A stretch of DNA of 64,000 nt from contig LR882958.1 of the NCBI GenBank assembly GCA_904830895.1, forward strand, positions 800,001-864,000, in the 5' to 3' direction. A model generated the notes under the pieces. It did no database searches. It saw only the letters and a list, made by a program, of their open reading frames with translations, and had not been told where the DNA came from. This DNA is from Planktothrix rubescens CCAP 1459/22 (GTDB lineage: Bacteria > Cyanobacteriota > Cyanobacteriia > Cyanobacteriales > Microcoleaceae). Numbering within the stretch: position 1 is the first letter of the stretch; the number at the start of each line of letters is the position of its first letter. A program made the translations under genes and the position numbers. Positions 17,826 through 26,099 of the stretch are shown piece by piece.

Positions 17826-17952
17826 AACTTTAAAAGCTTACTTTTTGTGATGATTTGTGGCTATAAAAGATGCGCGATCGCAATTTAACAAAAACTTAAC
17901 TAAAAATCCTGTCCCCTCCCCTTACCAAGAGGAGGGTTAGGGTAGGGTTTTA

Positions 17953-18387
17953 TTATGTTTTAGAAGCAGAAACAGTAGTTTCTTTTTCGGAATTTGATCC
18001 CTGAGTTCCTAACTGAATTAACTCAATTTTATAACCATCGGGATCTTCCACAAACGCAATTACAGTGTTTCCATGTTTCATTGGGCCGGGTTCACGGGTA
18101 ATTTTACCCCCGGCGGCTCTAATTTGTTCACAAGTGGCGTAAATATCATCAACACCGAGGGCTATATGACCATAACCTGTACCAATTTCATATTGTTCGA
18201 CGCCCCAGTTATAGGTTAACTCAATCACGCTATGATCGGATTCATCACCATAACCGACAAAGGCTAAGGTAAATTCACCCCCTGGATAGTCTTTCTGGCG
18301 CAGTAGTTTCATTCCTAAAATATCACAGTAAAATTTTAAGGAATGGTCTAGGTTTCCCACCCGTAACATTGTGTGAAGTAGTCTCAT
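17953..18387 (-). CDS. gloA: Lactoylglutathione lyase (glyoxalase I)
   Basis: 144 residues. The four metal ligands expected of GloA are present: His5 ([10 protein letters not shown]), Glu in [10 protein letters not shown], His in GYGHIALGV, and Glu in YKIELIQ. It converts the hemithioacetal of methylglyoxal and glutathione to S-lactoylglutathione. MRLLHTML is the usual start of cyanobacterial GloA, so the ATG at 18387 is chosen; a longer frame from 18429 would add 14 unusual residues. The upstream region is a triple hairpin repeat. Confidence 0.93.
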   Translation of the reverse strand: MRLLHTMLRVGNLDHSLKFYCDILGMKLLRQKDYPGGEFTLAFVGYGDESDHSVIELTYNWGVEQYEIGTGYGHIALGVDDIYATCEQIRAAGGKITREPGPMKHGNTVIAFVEDPDGYKIELIQLGTQGSNSEKETTVSASKT

Positions 18388-18435
18388 TGTTGTTTTTTTT
18401 GGTGATGTATTTATATTAATATAACCCATTAAATC

Positions 18436-18614
18436 GTAGTAAGCCCTTTAGGGCTTTATCCTAGAAAGAGAGTCCTAAAGGACTCACTACGAGTTTTGTA
18501 GTAAGCCCTTTAGGGCTTTATCCTAGAAAGAGAGTCCTAAAGGACTCACTACGAGTTTTGTAGTAAGCCCTTTAGGGCTTTATCCTAGAAAGAGAGTCCT
18601 AAAGGACTCACTAC
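18436..18614. repeat. Three tandem copies of a 62-bp hairpin repeat
   Basis: Copies start at 18436, 18498 and 18560. Each has the arms GTAGTAAGCCCTTTAGGGCT and AGTCCTAAAGGACTCACTAC, which pair in a 20-bp stem with two mismatches, and each arm is itself palindromic (AGCCCTTTAGGGCT). The copies are essentially identical, suggesting recent expansion. The last copy reaches the stop codon of the ABC permease gene. Its stems could end transcription on both strands. Confidence 0.9.
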
Positions 18615-19402
18615 TAGGCGCCCATTCCTGAATATTGTTTTAATCCCCGTTTCCATAGCCAACGGTTGATAATTAAAAACAAAATTCCCCAAAAGAACAT
18701 GATCAATAAACCTCGAAATAAATCAACGGGAAATCCCACAATAATAGAAGCGGGAAAATAAATTAGGTAGGGAAAGGGAGTCCATAATGTTATTTCCCGA
18801 ATCAAGGGAGGAAAGACTGTTAAAGGGGCAATTATTCCTGATAAAAATATATAGGGTAAATACCAAATTTTTTCAATAGCACTAGCTCTTTCTATCCAAA
18901 ATGACAATAAAGCAAAGGTATATTGAATAATAAACCGTAGCATAAAAGCTAAAATTAATACTAATAAAAATAATAAGGTTTGTCCTAAACTGGGTATCCA
19001 AAAAGATTCAGGATAGAGGGCAAAAAATAAAAGAATTAGCCCAACAATAAAGGGAAAACGGGCAAATCGTTCGGCAATATGGCTAAGAAAATGATGCCAA
19101 ACTGGATCAATGGGTTGTAATAATCGAGGGGAAAGTTTTCCTTGAATTACTTCTTTTTCAAACTCCCAAATTACCCAAACCACATTACTTTGTCGGACAA
19201 TAAAAGCAGCCAAAAAATATCGAGCAAATTCAATAGAACTGAGTCCAATATTACCTGTTTCGGAGGCTTTTATCCAAATTCCCATTAAAATAAAAGGTAA
19301 GGAGCCAGACAATACCCAGAAAAATAATTCGGCTCGATATTCAACCATATAAGCATAGTAGGTTGATAGGAAAGTTCGAGCTATTTTTAAAATATGTTTC
19401 AT
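18614..19402 (-). CDS. ABC-2-type transporter permease
   Basis: 262 residues with six predicted transmembrane helices and a cytoplasmic loop WEFEKEVIQGKLSPRLLQPIDP typical of the ABC-2 permeases of exporter systems (DUF-type ABC2_membrane). The start is the ATG at 19402; a TTG four codons upstream is less likely. No ATPase gene is next to it in the window, so the partner must lie elsewhere. It follows the glycosyltransferase gene by 4 bp, suggesting joint expression and perhaps a glycan or lipid export role. Confidence 0.83.
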   Translation of the reverse strand: MKHILKIARTFLSTYYAYMVEYRAELFFWVLSGSLPFILMGIWIKASETGNIGLSSIEFARYFLAAFIVRQSNVVWVIWEFEKEVIQGKLSPRLLQPIDPVWHHFLSHIAERFARFPFIVGLILLFFALYPESFWIPSLGQTLLFLLVLILAFMLRFIIQYTFALLSFWIERASAIEKIWYLPYIFLSGIIAPLTVFPPLIREITLWTPFPYLIYFPASIIVGFPVDLFRGLLIMFFWGILFLIINRWLWKRGLKQYSGMGA

Positions 19403-19406
19403 AATA

Positions 19407-20435
19407 TTATTCAATTAAAATTATTTTTTTGACGAAAAGTTCTGAAGTTTTATCTATTTTTAACATTTGTTTTAATTTTGACCATTGTTGTCTTCTATTT
19501 AAAAGAGAGGATATTAATAATTTCCAGCCTTGAGCAGAAAACAAAGATTTTGAGGAAAAACAAATAGCGTTTTTAACTTTAGCTCTTTTTAATGCCACCA
19601 GACTCCAATGCAGTTTCAGATAATCCCTAATATGTTCAAGTCTAGGGAGTTGGATCTGATATTTTTGATTAACCAATTTATAGATTTTTTCCTTAATTAA
19701 AATATTAGTATCTAATCGCTTTTTTAGGGATATTTTTTGATTAAAAGCTCCTGGCCAAATTGTACGATAGGCTAAACACTGATTAATAAAAATTGCATCT
19801 CCAAATTGAGAAATTTTAATCCAAGAATCAATATCATCACAATTAGTATCCAAACTCGAATCCCAGCCACCGGATTTGATAAATGCTTCTTTGGAATAGG
19901 CAACTTGAACAGGGGTTCCAAATGGCACTTGTTCCAATAACATTCCATAGTGAATATCTTCCTGGGGAATATAATAAACTTTGCCAGGGCCGGTTAAGCG
20001 AGTCCGACTTAATTCTGTACCATTCGGGTCTATTTGACTCGCTTGACAAGAACAAATTACCGCCTGGGAGGATGAATTTTGATTGACTTTAGTTTGATAG
20101 GTTTCAATAGCTTTATTCATTTCCTCGATGCAATTTAACGCCAAATAATCATCATCATCTACGGGTTTAATCCAGTCTCCAGAAGCGGCTTTAACTCCAG
20201 CATTCATTGTGGCAGAATGGCCGAGATTACTGGGGTTACGATGATAAACTAAACGGTGATCTCCCTGTTGAATTAAGGAGGAAGATAAACTACGAACATA
20301 GTCTTCTGTTTGATCAGAGGAAGCATCATCAGCAACAACAACTTCACAAGGAATTGTTTGTTTCAATGCGGAATCAATTGCCCGTTTCAGTAAAGCAATG
20401 CGGTTATAGGTTGTAATCACGATGCTAAACTTCAT
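19407..20435 (-). CDS. Glycosyltransferase family 2
   Basis: 342 residues. The N-terminal GT-A fold is clear: SIVITTYNRIALLKRAIDSA (nucleotide-binding), VVVADDASSDQT, and the DxD-type WIKPVDDDDYLALN near residues 90-103. The C-terminal third is helical and basic. It would transfer a sugar from a nucleotide sugar to an acceptor, possibly in a surface polysaccharide. The permease gene lies immediately downstream, supporting a role in making and exporting a glycan. The substrate is unknown. Confidence 0.88.
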   Translation of the reverse strand: MKFSIVITTYNRIALLKRAIDSALKQTIPCEVVVADDASSDQTEDYVRSLSSSLIQQGDHRLVYHRNPSNLGHSATMNAGVKAASGDWIKPVDDDDYLALNCIEEMNKAIETYQTKVNQNSSSQAVICSCQASQIDPNGTELSRTRLTGPGKVYYIPQEDIHYGMLLEQVPFGTPVQVAYSKEAFIKSGGWDSSLDTNCDDIDSWIKISQFGDAIFINQCLAYRTIWPGAFNQKISLKKRLDTNILIKEKIYKLVNQKYQIQLPRLEHIRDYLKLHWSLVALKRAKVKNAICFSSKSLFSAQGWKLLISSLLNRRQQWSKLKQMLKIDKTSELFVKKIILIE

Positions 20436-20536
20436 CGGACTTCCTCGCTTAATGGTCTGCTAATTCTGTTATTATTAGCCTAACATATTTAGGGATCTCC
20501 TATATTGTTGTTTTTAGGATCGTCGGAGGCTGAATA

Positions 20537-22015
20537 TTAAAAGCTCACAAAGTTTCCATGCAAACCGTAGGGAATATGATGTTTTAAGTGTAATCGAGCG
20601 ATCGCACCTTTGCTCAAATCACGACTATCCAAAATCACAATCTCGGAACGATGATTTTGGGAATCATACACCACCGTTAATACCCATCCATCATCTTCGG
20701 CGATCGCATTTTTACGCGGAACAAATATGGGTTCACTCACAAATCCTTCCGGTGCTGCACTCCATAATTGACGCTGATTTGTGTTTAAATCCACTTTCAA
20801 AATTGCCTGTAAGGGGGCATTTACTTCGGCGTCGTGGGCGGCTGCTAAATATAAATAACGATAGGGTCTACCGACATAATTCGGATGTAAAGTCGGAAAT
20901 TCACAACAGCGAGATTCAATCAGTTGACGTTCTACTTTTCCCGTAGTTAAACCCAAGGAAAAACGCCATAATTGTCCGGGGTCTAATAGACTAAAATCCG
21001 TTTCTCGATAATCTTGATTTGGGCTAATTTGGGATAAGGATTTATAACAAATAGAATCCACAAAAATAGTATCATCTTGTTCATAAGCATTGGCATGATG
21101 AAACACAAATCCCAAGGGCATTTCAAAATATTGAATTTTGCCATTTTTACCCCTGGGAATTACAATAATTTTAGTCGGTTTTTTGGTTTGAAAGTTAATA
21201 CATTCTCCCGCTCCCGATAATCCTAATAAATAGGGAATGGGATTAAACTGGACTGGATTTTGGAAGAAAATACAATAATTAGGAGTAATAGCAAAATCGT
21301 GAATAAAAGCAAATCCAGGTACAGAATGAACCTGTTTTCTGAGTAACTTTCCTTGAGTAGAAATTTCATAAATTGTAATGGTGGTTGATAACATCGGTTT
21401 AATCGAAAAATTGACTAAACAGGGTTCACCGCCATTCCATTCACAATTAGGATCAATTCGAGGATGGGCTGAAAAGGCATCTCCGGGTTCTAAAATTCCC
21501 TCTAAATTATCAATTCCAATGGTTTCTAAGGTATTTGCATCCAGATGATAGGGTTGGGCAGCTTCCCATAATGCTAATAGTTTTCCCGCCCAATAAATGA
21601 CGCTTGTATTAGCAATATTTTTGATTTTTAAATCCATAAAATTTGCTAACCATCCCCCAGCTTTTTGGGTTCCAAATACACCTCGATAGAGAATTTTTCC
21701 GGCTTTTTGTTCTTCTAAATAACCTTGAGTTTTGACAAATTTATTACAATAGTGGGCAGTACCTTTGGTAAAGCGAATCGCAGAAATCATGCCATCACCA
21801 TCAAAGGGATGACGAAAACTTTGTCCATTAACATCTAATAAGCCTGGGCCATTTCGATAGAGGGTTCCTTCTAGTTCAGTCGGAATTTCTCCTTCAATAT
21901 CTTCAATCCAATAGTCGTATTCATTAGGTTGAGAAAGATATCCTTTTGCCCAATCTTGGGGACTATAGGATAAGGTTTTTGTGGAATTTTCTGGCTGAGA
22001 AATTATATTTTTCAT
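20537..22015 (-). CDS. Carotenoid oxygenase (RPE65/CCD family)
   Basis: 492 residues forming the seven-bladed propeller family. The four iron-binding histidines are visible: SAHPRIDPN, FIHDFAITPN, FHHANAYEQDD and the C-terminal LHGNFVSF. The conserved N-terminal LYRNGPG and FDGDGM are also present. The enzyme cleaves a carotenoid or apocarotenoid double bond with O2. It shares a strand and 9-bp spacing with the BT1-type transporter upstream. A second, divergent paralogue is at 58059-59486. Substrate not predictable from sequence. Confidence 0.92.
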   Translation of the reverse strand: MKNIISQPENSTKTLSYSPQDWAKGYLSQPNEYDYWIEDIEGEIPTELEGTLYRNGPGLLDVNGQSFRHPFDGDGMISAIRFTKGTAHYCNKFVKTQGYLEEQKAGKILYRGVFGTQKAGGWLANFMDLKIKNIANTSVIYWAGKLLALWEAAQPYHLDANTLETIGIDNLEGILEPGDAFSAHPRIDPNCEWNGGEPCLVNFSIKPMLSTTITIYEISTQGKLLRKQVHSVPGFAFIHDFAITPNYCIFFQNPVQFNPIPYLLGLSGAGECINFQTKKPTKIIVIPRGKNGKIQYFEMPLGFVFHHANAYEQDDTIFVDSICYKSLSQISPNQDYRETDFSLLDPGQLWRFSLGLTTGKVERQLIESRCCEFPTLHPNYVGRPYRYLYLAAAHDAEVNAPLQAILKVDLNTNQRQLWSAAPEGFVSEPIFVPRKNAIAEDDGWVLTVVYDSQNHRSEIVILDSRDLSKGAIARLHLKHHIPYGLHGNFVSF

Positions 22016-22024
22016 GTCTCTTAA

Positions 22025-23386
22025 TTAAGGATTTACGGTTAATTGATCAAGTTCTGAGGGTTGAATGCTGACCATTGGAGGTTCGATTTCTGCATTACTA
22101 TTGGGCAACCAATGAATTAGGGGAATAGGTAATAAGCTACTTAGGTTAGTAATCATCACCAGTAACCATAATTGGTCAAAATTGGTTTCCGTAATTCCTA
22201 AATAATAGGTAAGGATACCACCTAATTGATAAGAAATTAAACCTGCTAAATTAGAAACCGACATTAATAGGGCAAATAATGTGGCTTCTACCCCGGGAGG
22301 ACAGAGGCGAGCAGCTAATATCAAAACAGGCATATAGGCAATTTGTCCCATCACGGTTAGGATTAAACTATCCCCCAAACTAAACCAATGATCATCAATT
22401 CCTAGGGTTCGGTTAGTGTGGGTGACTAATAGTAACATGGTCATCCCTAATAAGGTGGAAATAATTGTTGACCAAAAAAAGATTGTCCGAAAGGGAACGG
22501 ACTTAAAAAATCTTTGAAATAGCCAAATTCCGAGTAAGGAGGCAATACTTGTAACTAAACGAACTCGCCCTAAAAATTCGGGTTGAAATCCTAATTCATT
22601 AGTGGTAAAAAAGAAAAATGCAGAATCAGCCGTGGGTGTGGCTTGCCAAAGAAAAATAAAGGCTGTAGGCAACCAAATTGATTTTTGGGTGATGGCTTGA
22701 CGCAGATTTTTAATTTGAGATTTAACCGTTTGCCAATTGGAGGGTTGACCCTGAAATTCTTCTGCAATTAATCCCGCCACCATGGAAGTAATTAAGGGAA
22801 AAGTTGCCGTAATTAAAAATATGGTTTGCGGGGGAAATTGCTCTAATAAAAACCCCCCTAAATAGGCGGTAATTAATCCGCCAATAGCCGACGCTCCCCA
22901 GGAAGCGGATTGCAGCGAACCAATATTATTAATTGATTCGTGACGGGCTCTTTCAACAACTAAGGAATCGACAATTACATCGCCAATGGCCACGGAAAGG
23001 GAACTCAAGGCAATCGCCCCCGTAGCGGCTAAAGGAGTATGAACAATTGTGGCCATAGCCACCCAGGATAAGGCCCCCAATATTCCTGATAGGATTAAAT
23101 AGGGACGACGGCGATAACCGAAAATCGGCAGACCGTCGGAAATAAAGCCAAATAGGGGTTTAATAATCCAGGGAATCGCCACAATTCCCAGTAATATTGA
23201 CACTTCCGCCGGACTCATTCCCAGTTCATCCTTGAGGAAAAAACTCACCCCTAAACGGGCCAGTCCTAAAATTCCCTGGACAAAGTACACCAGTAAAATG
23301 GCTATCAGTTCTGGGGTTGGCTCGTTGTCAAAAAATATGGTTTTCTTAAAGAATTGCTTGGTTTTGGCGATGCTTGTTGCAGTCAT
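22025..23386 (-). CDS. BT1-family (folate/biopterin) MFS transporter
   Basis: 453 residues with about 12 transmembrane helices. Diagnostic BT1 motifs include GILGLARLGVSFFLKDELG, LGIVAIPWIIKPLFGFISDG and FGYRRRPYLILSG near the N-terminus, and later SLSVAIGDVIVDSLVVERAR. Cyanobacterial members (for example Slr0642) transport folates. It lies 9 bp upstream of the carotenoid oxygenase gene and is probably cotranscribed. Confidence 0.9.
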   Translation of the reverse strand: MTATSIAKTKQFFKKTIFFDNEPTPELIAILLVYFVQGILGLARLGVSFFLKDELGMSPAEVSILLGIVAIPWIIKPLFGFISDGLPIFGYRRRPYLILSGILGALSWVAMATIVHTPLAATGAIALSSLSVAIGDVIVDSLVVERARHESINNIGSLQSASWGASAIGGLITAYLGGFLLEQFPPQTIFLITATFPLITSMVAGLIAEEFQGQPSNWQTVKSQIKNLRQAITQKSIWLPTAFIFLWQATPTADSAFFFFTTNELGFQPEFLGRVRLVTSIASLLGIWLFQRFFKSVPFRTIFFWSTIISTLLGMTMLLLVTHTNRTLGIDDHWFSLGDSLILTVMGQIAYMPVLILAARLCPPGVEATLFALLMSVSNLAGLISYQLGGILTYYLGITETNFDQLWLLVMITNLSSLLPIPLIHWLPNSNAEIEPPMVSIQPSELDQLTVNP

Positions 23387-23455
23387 CAGGATTTTGTAAA
23401 CAAAAATTAAGAAATATGAATATATTTATCATAACCTACGGATCTACACTCCTAA

Positions 23456-23622
23456 TCAGTTAACAGTTAACAGTCATCAGTCATCAGTCATCAGTCATCA
23501 GTCATCAGTGAACAGTCATCAGTTAACAGTCATCTCTTTACTGTTAACTGACAACCGATAAATTTTTCGGTGATAACTGATAACTCTTGCACTGATAACT
23601 GATAACTGTTTACTGATAACTG
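23456..23622. repeat. Short-period CAGTCAT/CAGTTAT repeats
   Basis: The stretch consists of heptamer-like units (CAGTCAT five times, then CAGTTAA and, reversed, ACTGATAA). The two halves are partly reverse-complementary and can fold into a long imperfect hairpin. Similar blocks occur near 9.9 and 52.7-52.97 kb. Confidence 0.8.
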
Positions 23623-23624
23623 AT

Positions 23625-24941
23625 TTACAGTACCCTTAAAATACTAGGAATACTGTCAATTTCATCAAAACCTTTAATTTCACTTAAAGCTTGATTAAAA
23701 TTACCCTCCAAAACATCATGGGTAACTACAACAATTTCTGCTAAATTTTCATGAAATCCCGTTTGTACAATTGATTCTATACTGACATGATGCTGACCAA
23801 AACAAGTTCCTAATTTTCCAATTACCCCAGGAGAATCCTTGGTTAGAAACCGAGTATAAAAACGGGTGACTAAATCCTCCATCGGCGCAATTTTACAGTA
23901 ATGTTGATGGGTACAATTCATCATTTCATGGGGAATAATCGGATTAACAACTTCTGCTTCTTGCATTTGTAAAACAGCAACAATATTTAAAATATCAGAA
24001 ACTACAGCACTCGCCGTAGGCCCCGATCCGGCTCCCCTGCCAAAAAACATCACCTGTCCAATCGGTTCCCCTTCAACTAAAATGGCATTATAAACATCAT
24101 TAATACTGGCTAAAGGATGGGATAAGGTCACTAAAGTTGGATGAACTCGAACTGATAATAAATCCTGTTCGGGAGTCGCCTGGGGACTGCGGGATGCGAT
24201 CGCTAATAACTTAATCACAAATCCCAATTTTTCCGCATAGGTGATATCCGTCGCCGTTACCTTTCTAATTCCTTCACAGTAAACCTGTTCTAACTTAATT
24301 CTGCCTCCAAAAGCTAGGGACGCCAGAATCGCAATTTTATCCCCCGCATCTAAGCCATCAATATCGGCGGTGGGGTCAGCTTCTGCATATCCTAACCGTT
24401 GAGCATCCGCTAAGACTTCGGAGAAATCTGCCCCTTCATTTTTCATCCGGGTCAAAATATAGTTAGTTGTGCCATTAATAATTCCGGTGACTGTTTGAAT
24501 TCGATTCGCACCCAAGGATTGTTTTAACGGTTGAATCACCGGAATCCCACCCCCAACGGCGGCTTCTAACATCACATAAACCCCTTTTTTATTCGCCGCA
24601 TCAAAAATTTCACTCCCATAACGGGAAATCACGGCTTTATTGGCGGTGACAATATGCTTGCCATTTTCAATCGCTTGGAGAATTAGCGATCGCGCTGGTT
24701 CCAAACCCCCGATTAATTCCACCACAATATCAATGGCTGGATCAATCACAATTGCTTCTAAATCCGTTGTCAGCATATCTTCCGGTATATTGACACTCCG
24801 GGGTTTAGAAAGCGATCGCACCCCTACCCGATGCAAACTTAACTCCGATAACAAGGGATGACGACCCTCCGGGTTGGACAGAATTTCAACCACTCCGGTT
24901 CCAACTGTTCCCAGTCCTAATAAACCAATTTTAAAAACCAC
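23625..24941 (-). CDS. hom: Homoserine dehydrogenase
   Basis: 438 residues. The N-terminal Rossmann fold (GLLGLGTVGTGVVEIL) is followed by VELIGGLEPAR, the conserved HIVTANKAVIS, the catalytic-domain GIINGTTNYILTRM with YAEADPTADIDGLDA, and a C-terminal ACT-type regulatory domain (SPGVIGKLGTCFGQHHVSIESI). It reduces aspartate semialdehyde to homoserine for threonine, methionine and isoleucine. The start is a GTG. Length is normal for a monofunctional enzyme. Confidence 0.97.
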   Translation of the reverse strand: MVFKIGLLGLGTVGTGVVEILSNPEGRHPLLSELSLHRVGVRSLSKPRSVNIPEDMLTTDLEAIVIDPAIDIVVELIGGLEPARSLILQAIENGKHIVTANKAVISRYGSEIFDAANKKGVYVMLEAAVGGGIPVIQPLKQSLGANRIQTVTGIINGTTNYILTRMKNEGADFSEVLADAQRLGYAEADPTADIDGLDAGDKIAILASLAFGGRIKLEQVYCEGIRKVTATDITYAEKLGFVIKLLAIASRSPQATPEQDLLSVRVHPTLVTLSHPLASINDVYNAILVEGEPIGQVMFFGRGAGSGPTASAVVSDILNIVAVLQMQEAEVVNPIIPHEMMNCTHQHYCKIAPMEDLVTRFYTRFLTKDSPGVIGKLGTCFGQHHVSIESIVQTGFHENLAEIVVVTHDVLEGNFNQALSEIKGFDEIDSIPSILRVL

Positions 24942-25081
24942 GATTCTAAACCATCCCTAACGCAAGGCTACACTTCTCATTTTTACATTAGAGGTTGACA
25001 ATCTTGATGAATATGATCACCTAATTGATCTTCTTTTTAACAGACCAGATACTAAATTACCCTATTTTGTTGATTAATTAA

Positions 25082-25906
25082 TTAATTTTTTTCCCGATTA
25101 AGTGCTACTAAAACCGCTTGCTGGCTGACATTTTTGTAAACTGTTTCTAAATATTGCATCACAATATCTATGTCAGATAACGTAGAACGATTTGTAGATT
25201 TAATTCCTATTGTAGCTAAATTTATTGCCCCTAAAATATCAAGTACCGTTTCACTACTCGGAGGAGGTGTAATCACAACTAAAGCGGAATCTAGCTGTTG
25301 AGAGTAATTCCAAAATTGATCTAATTTCAAGGAATTAGGATTAGATTTTATAGTGATTTCTTCCGAGGTAGCAACGTTAATTTCATCTTGACTTTGACCT
25401 CGCAACTGTCGTAAAGAATTAATAATTTGTTCGGCACTTTTTCCCCTAAGTTGAAACAAAACAAAAGGATCTTCACTAAAGCGATCGCCTAACATATAAT
25501 AAACTGCGGCAATATGTTTACAGGGATTAGCTTGATCTGGACAACTACATTCAGAATGAACATTCTCTAGGGAAAAAGGAAATAATCTTAACCCATTGGC
25601 GGCAAATACATCCTCAATATCCTGTGGCATTTCTCCCGCTAATAATTTAGCACTAAAAATTGCCCGTTGTGATAGAGTTGCAATAATATAATTCCATTCT
25701 TCATCACTAAATATATCCAACCACAAAGAAACGGTATAAGGTTCGATTTGAGTCCCCTGAACCTGTGCTAAAACTTTTTGATCTTTAAATTCAATCTTTA
25801 AAACATTACCTTCTCTAGCGTAATTTCTGGCTCGTTCCAAGCGTTTTTTGAACCGATATTTGTCCAATAAATCTAACCATTGTTGTGACCACCATTCCTG
25901 ACTCAT
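25082..25906 (-). CDS. SWIM zinc-finger protein
   Basis: 274 residues. The SWIM motif CSCPDQANPCKHIAAVYYML lies at about 118-137 and provides the C-x-C-xn-C-x-H zinc ligands. N-terminal basic residues (RFKKRLERARNYARE) could contact nucleic acid. The C-terminal ~100 residues have no recognisable motif. Cyanobacterial genomes often pair such a SWIM protein with a SNF2-type helicase, as here. A role with DNA remodelling or repair is inferred. Confidence 0.9.
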   Translation of the reverse strand: MSQEWWSQQWLDLLDKYRFKKRLERARNYAREGNVLKIEFKDQKVLAQVQGTQIEPYTVSLWLDIFSDEEWNYIIATLSQRAIFSAKLLAGEMPQDIEDVFAANGLRLFPFSLENVHSECSCPDQANPCKHIAAVYYMLGDRFSEDPFVLFQLRGKSAEQIINSLRQLRGQSQDEINVATSEEITIKSNPNSLKLDQFWNYSQQLDSALVVITPPPSSETVLDILGAINLATIGIKSTNRSTLSDIDIVMQYLETVYKNVSQQAVLVALNREKN

Positions 25907-25920
25907 TTTGTCCTCCTTCT

Positions 25921-26058
25921 AGTTGTTGCGCTTTAGCGCAGATAGTTGTTGCGCTTTAGCGCAGATAGTTGTTGCGCTTTAGCGCAGATAGTTGTTGCGC
26001 TTTAGCGCAGATAATTGTTGCGCTTTAGCGCAGATAGTTGTTGCGCTTTAGCGCACAT
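25921..26058. repeat. Six-copy 23-bp hairpin array
   Basis: Units AGTTGTTGCGCTTTAGCGCA plus GAT repeat with exact 23-bp spacing from 25921; the fifth and sixth copies carry single-base changes. Each unit contains the palindrome TGCGCTTTAGCGCA. A related inverted copy (GCGCTTAAGCGCAACAAC) follows near 26081. It lies between the SNF2 and SWIM genes of one transcription unit. There are no spacers, so it is not CRISPR. Confidence 0.92.
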
Positions 26059-26099
26059 AATTGTTATAAGATAAGATGCGCTTAAGCGCAACAACGGTG

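Noticed and set aside
23456-23622. Heptamer repeats as a regulatory riboswitch before hom
   Set aside because: The block is downstream of hom (minus strand), and the same heptamers occur in unrelated gaps, so it is generic repeat DNA.
25921-26058. Regular 23-bp repeats as a CRISPR array
   Set aside because: Units are directly adjacent with no unique spacers, and no cas genes are present.
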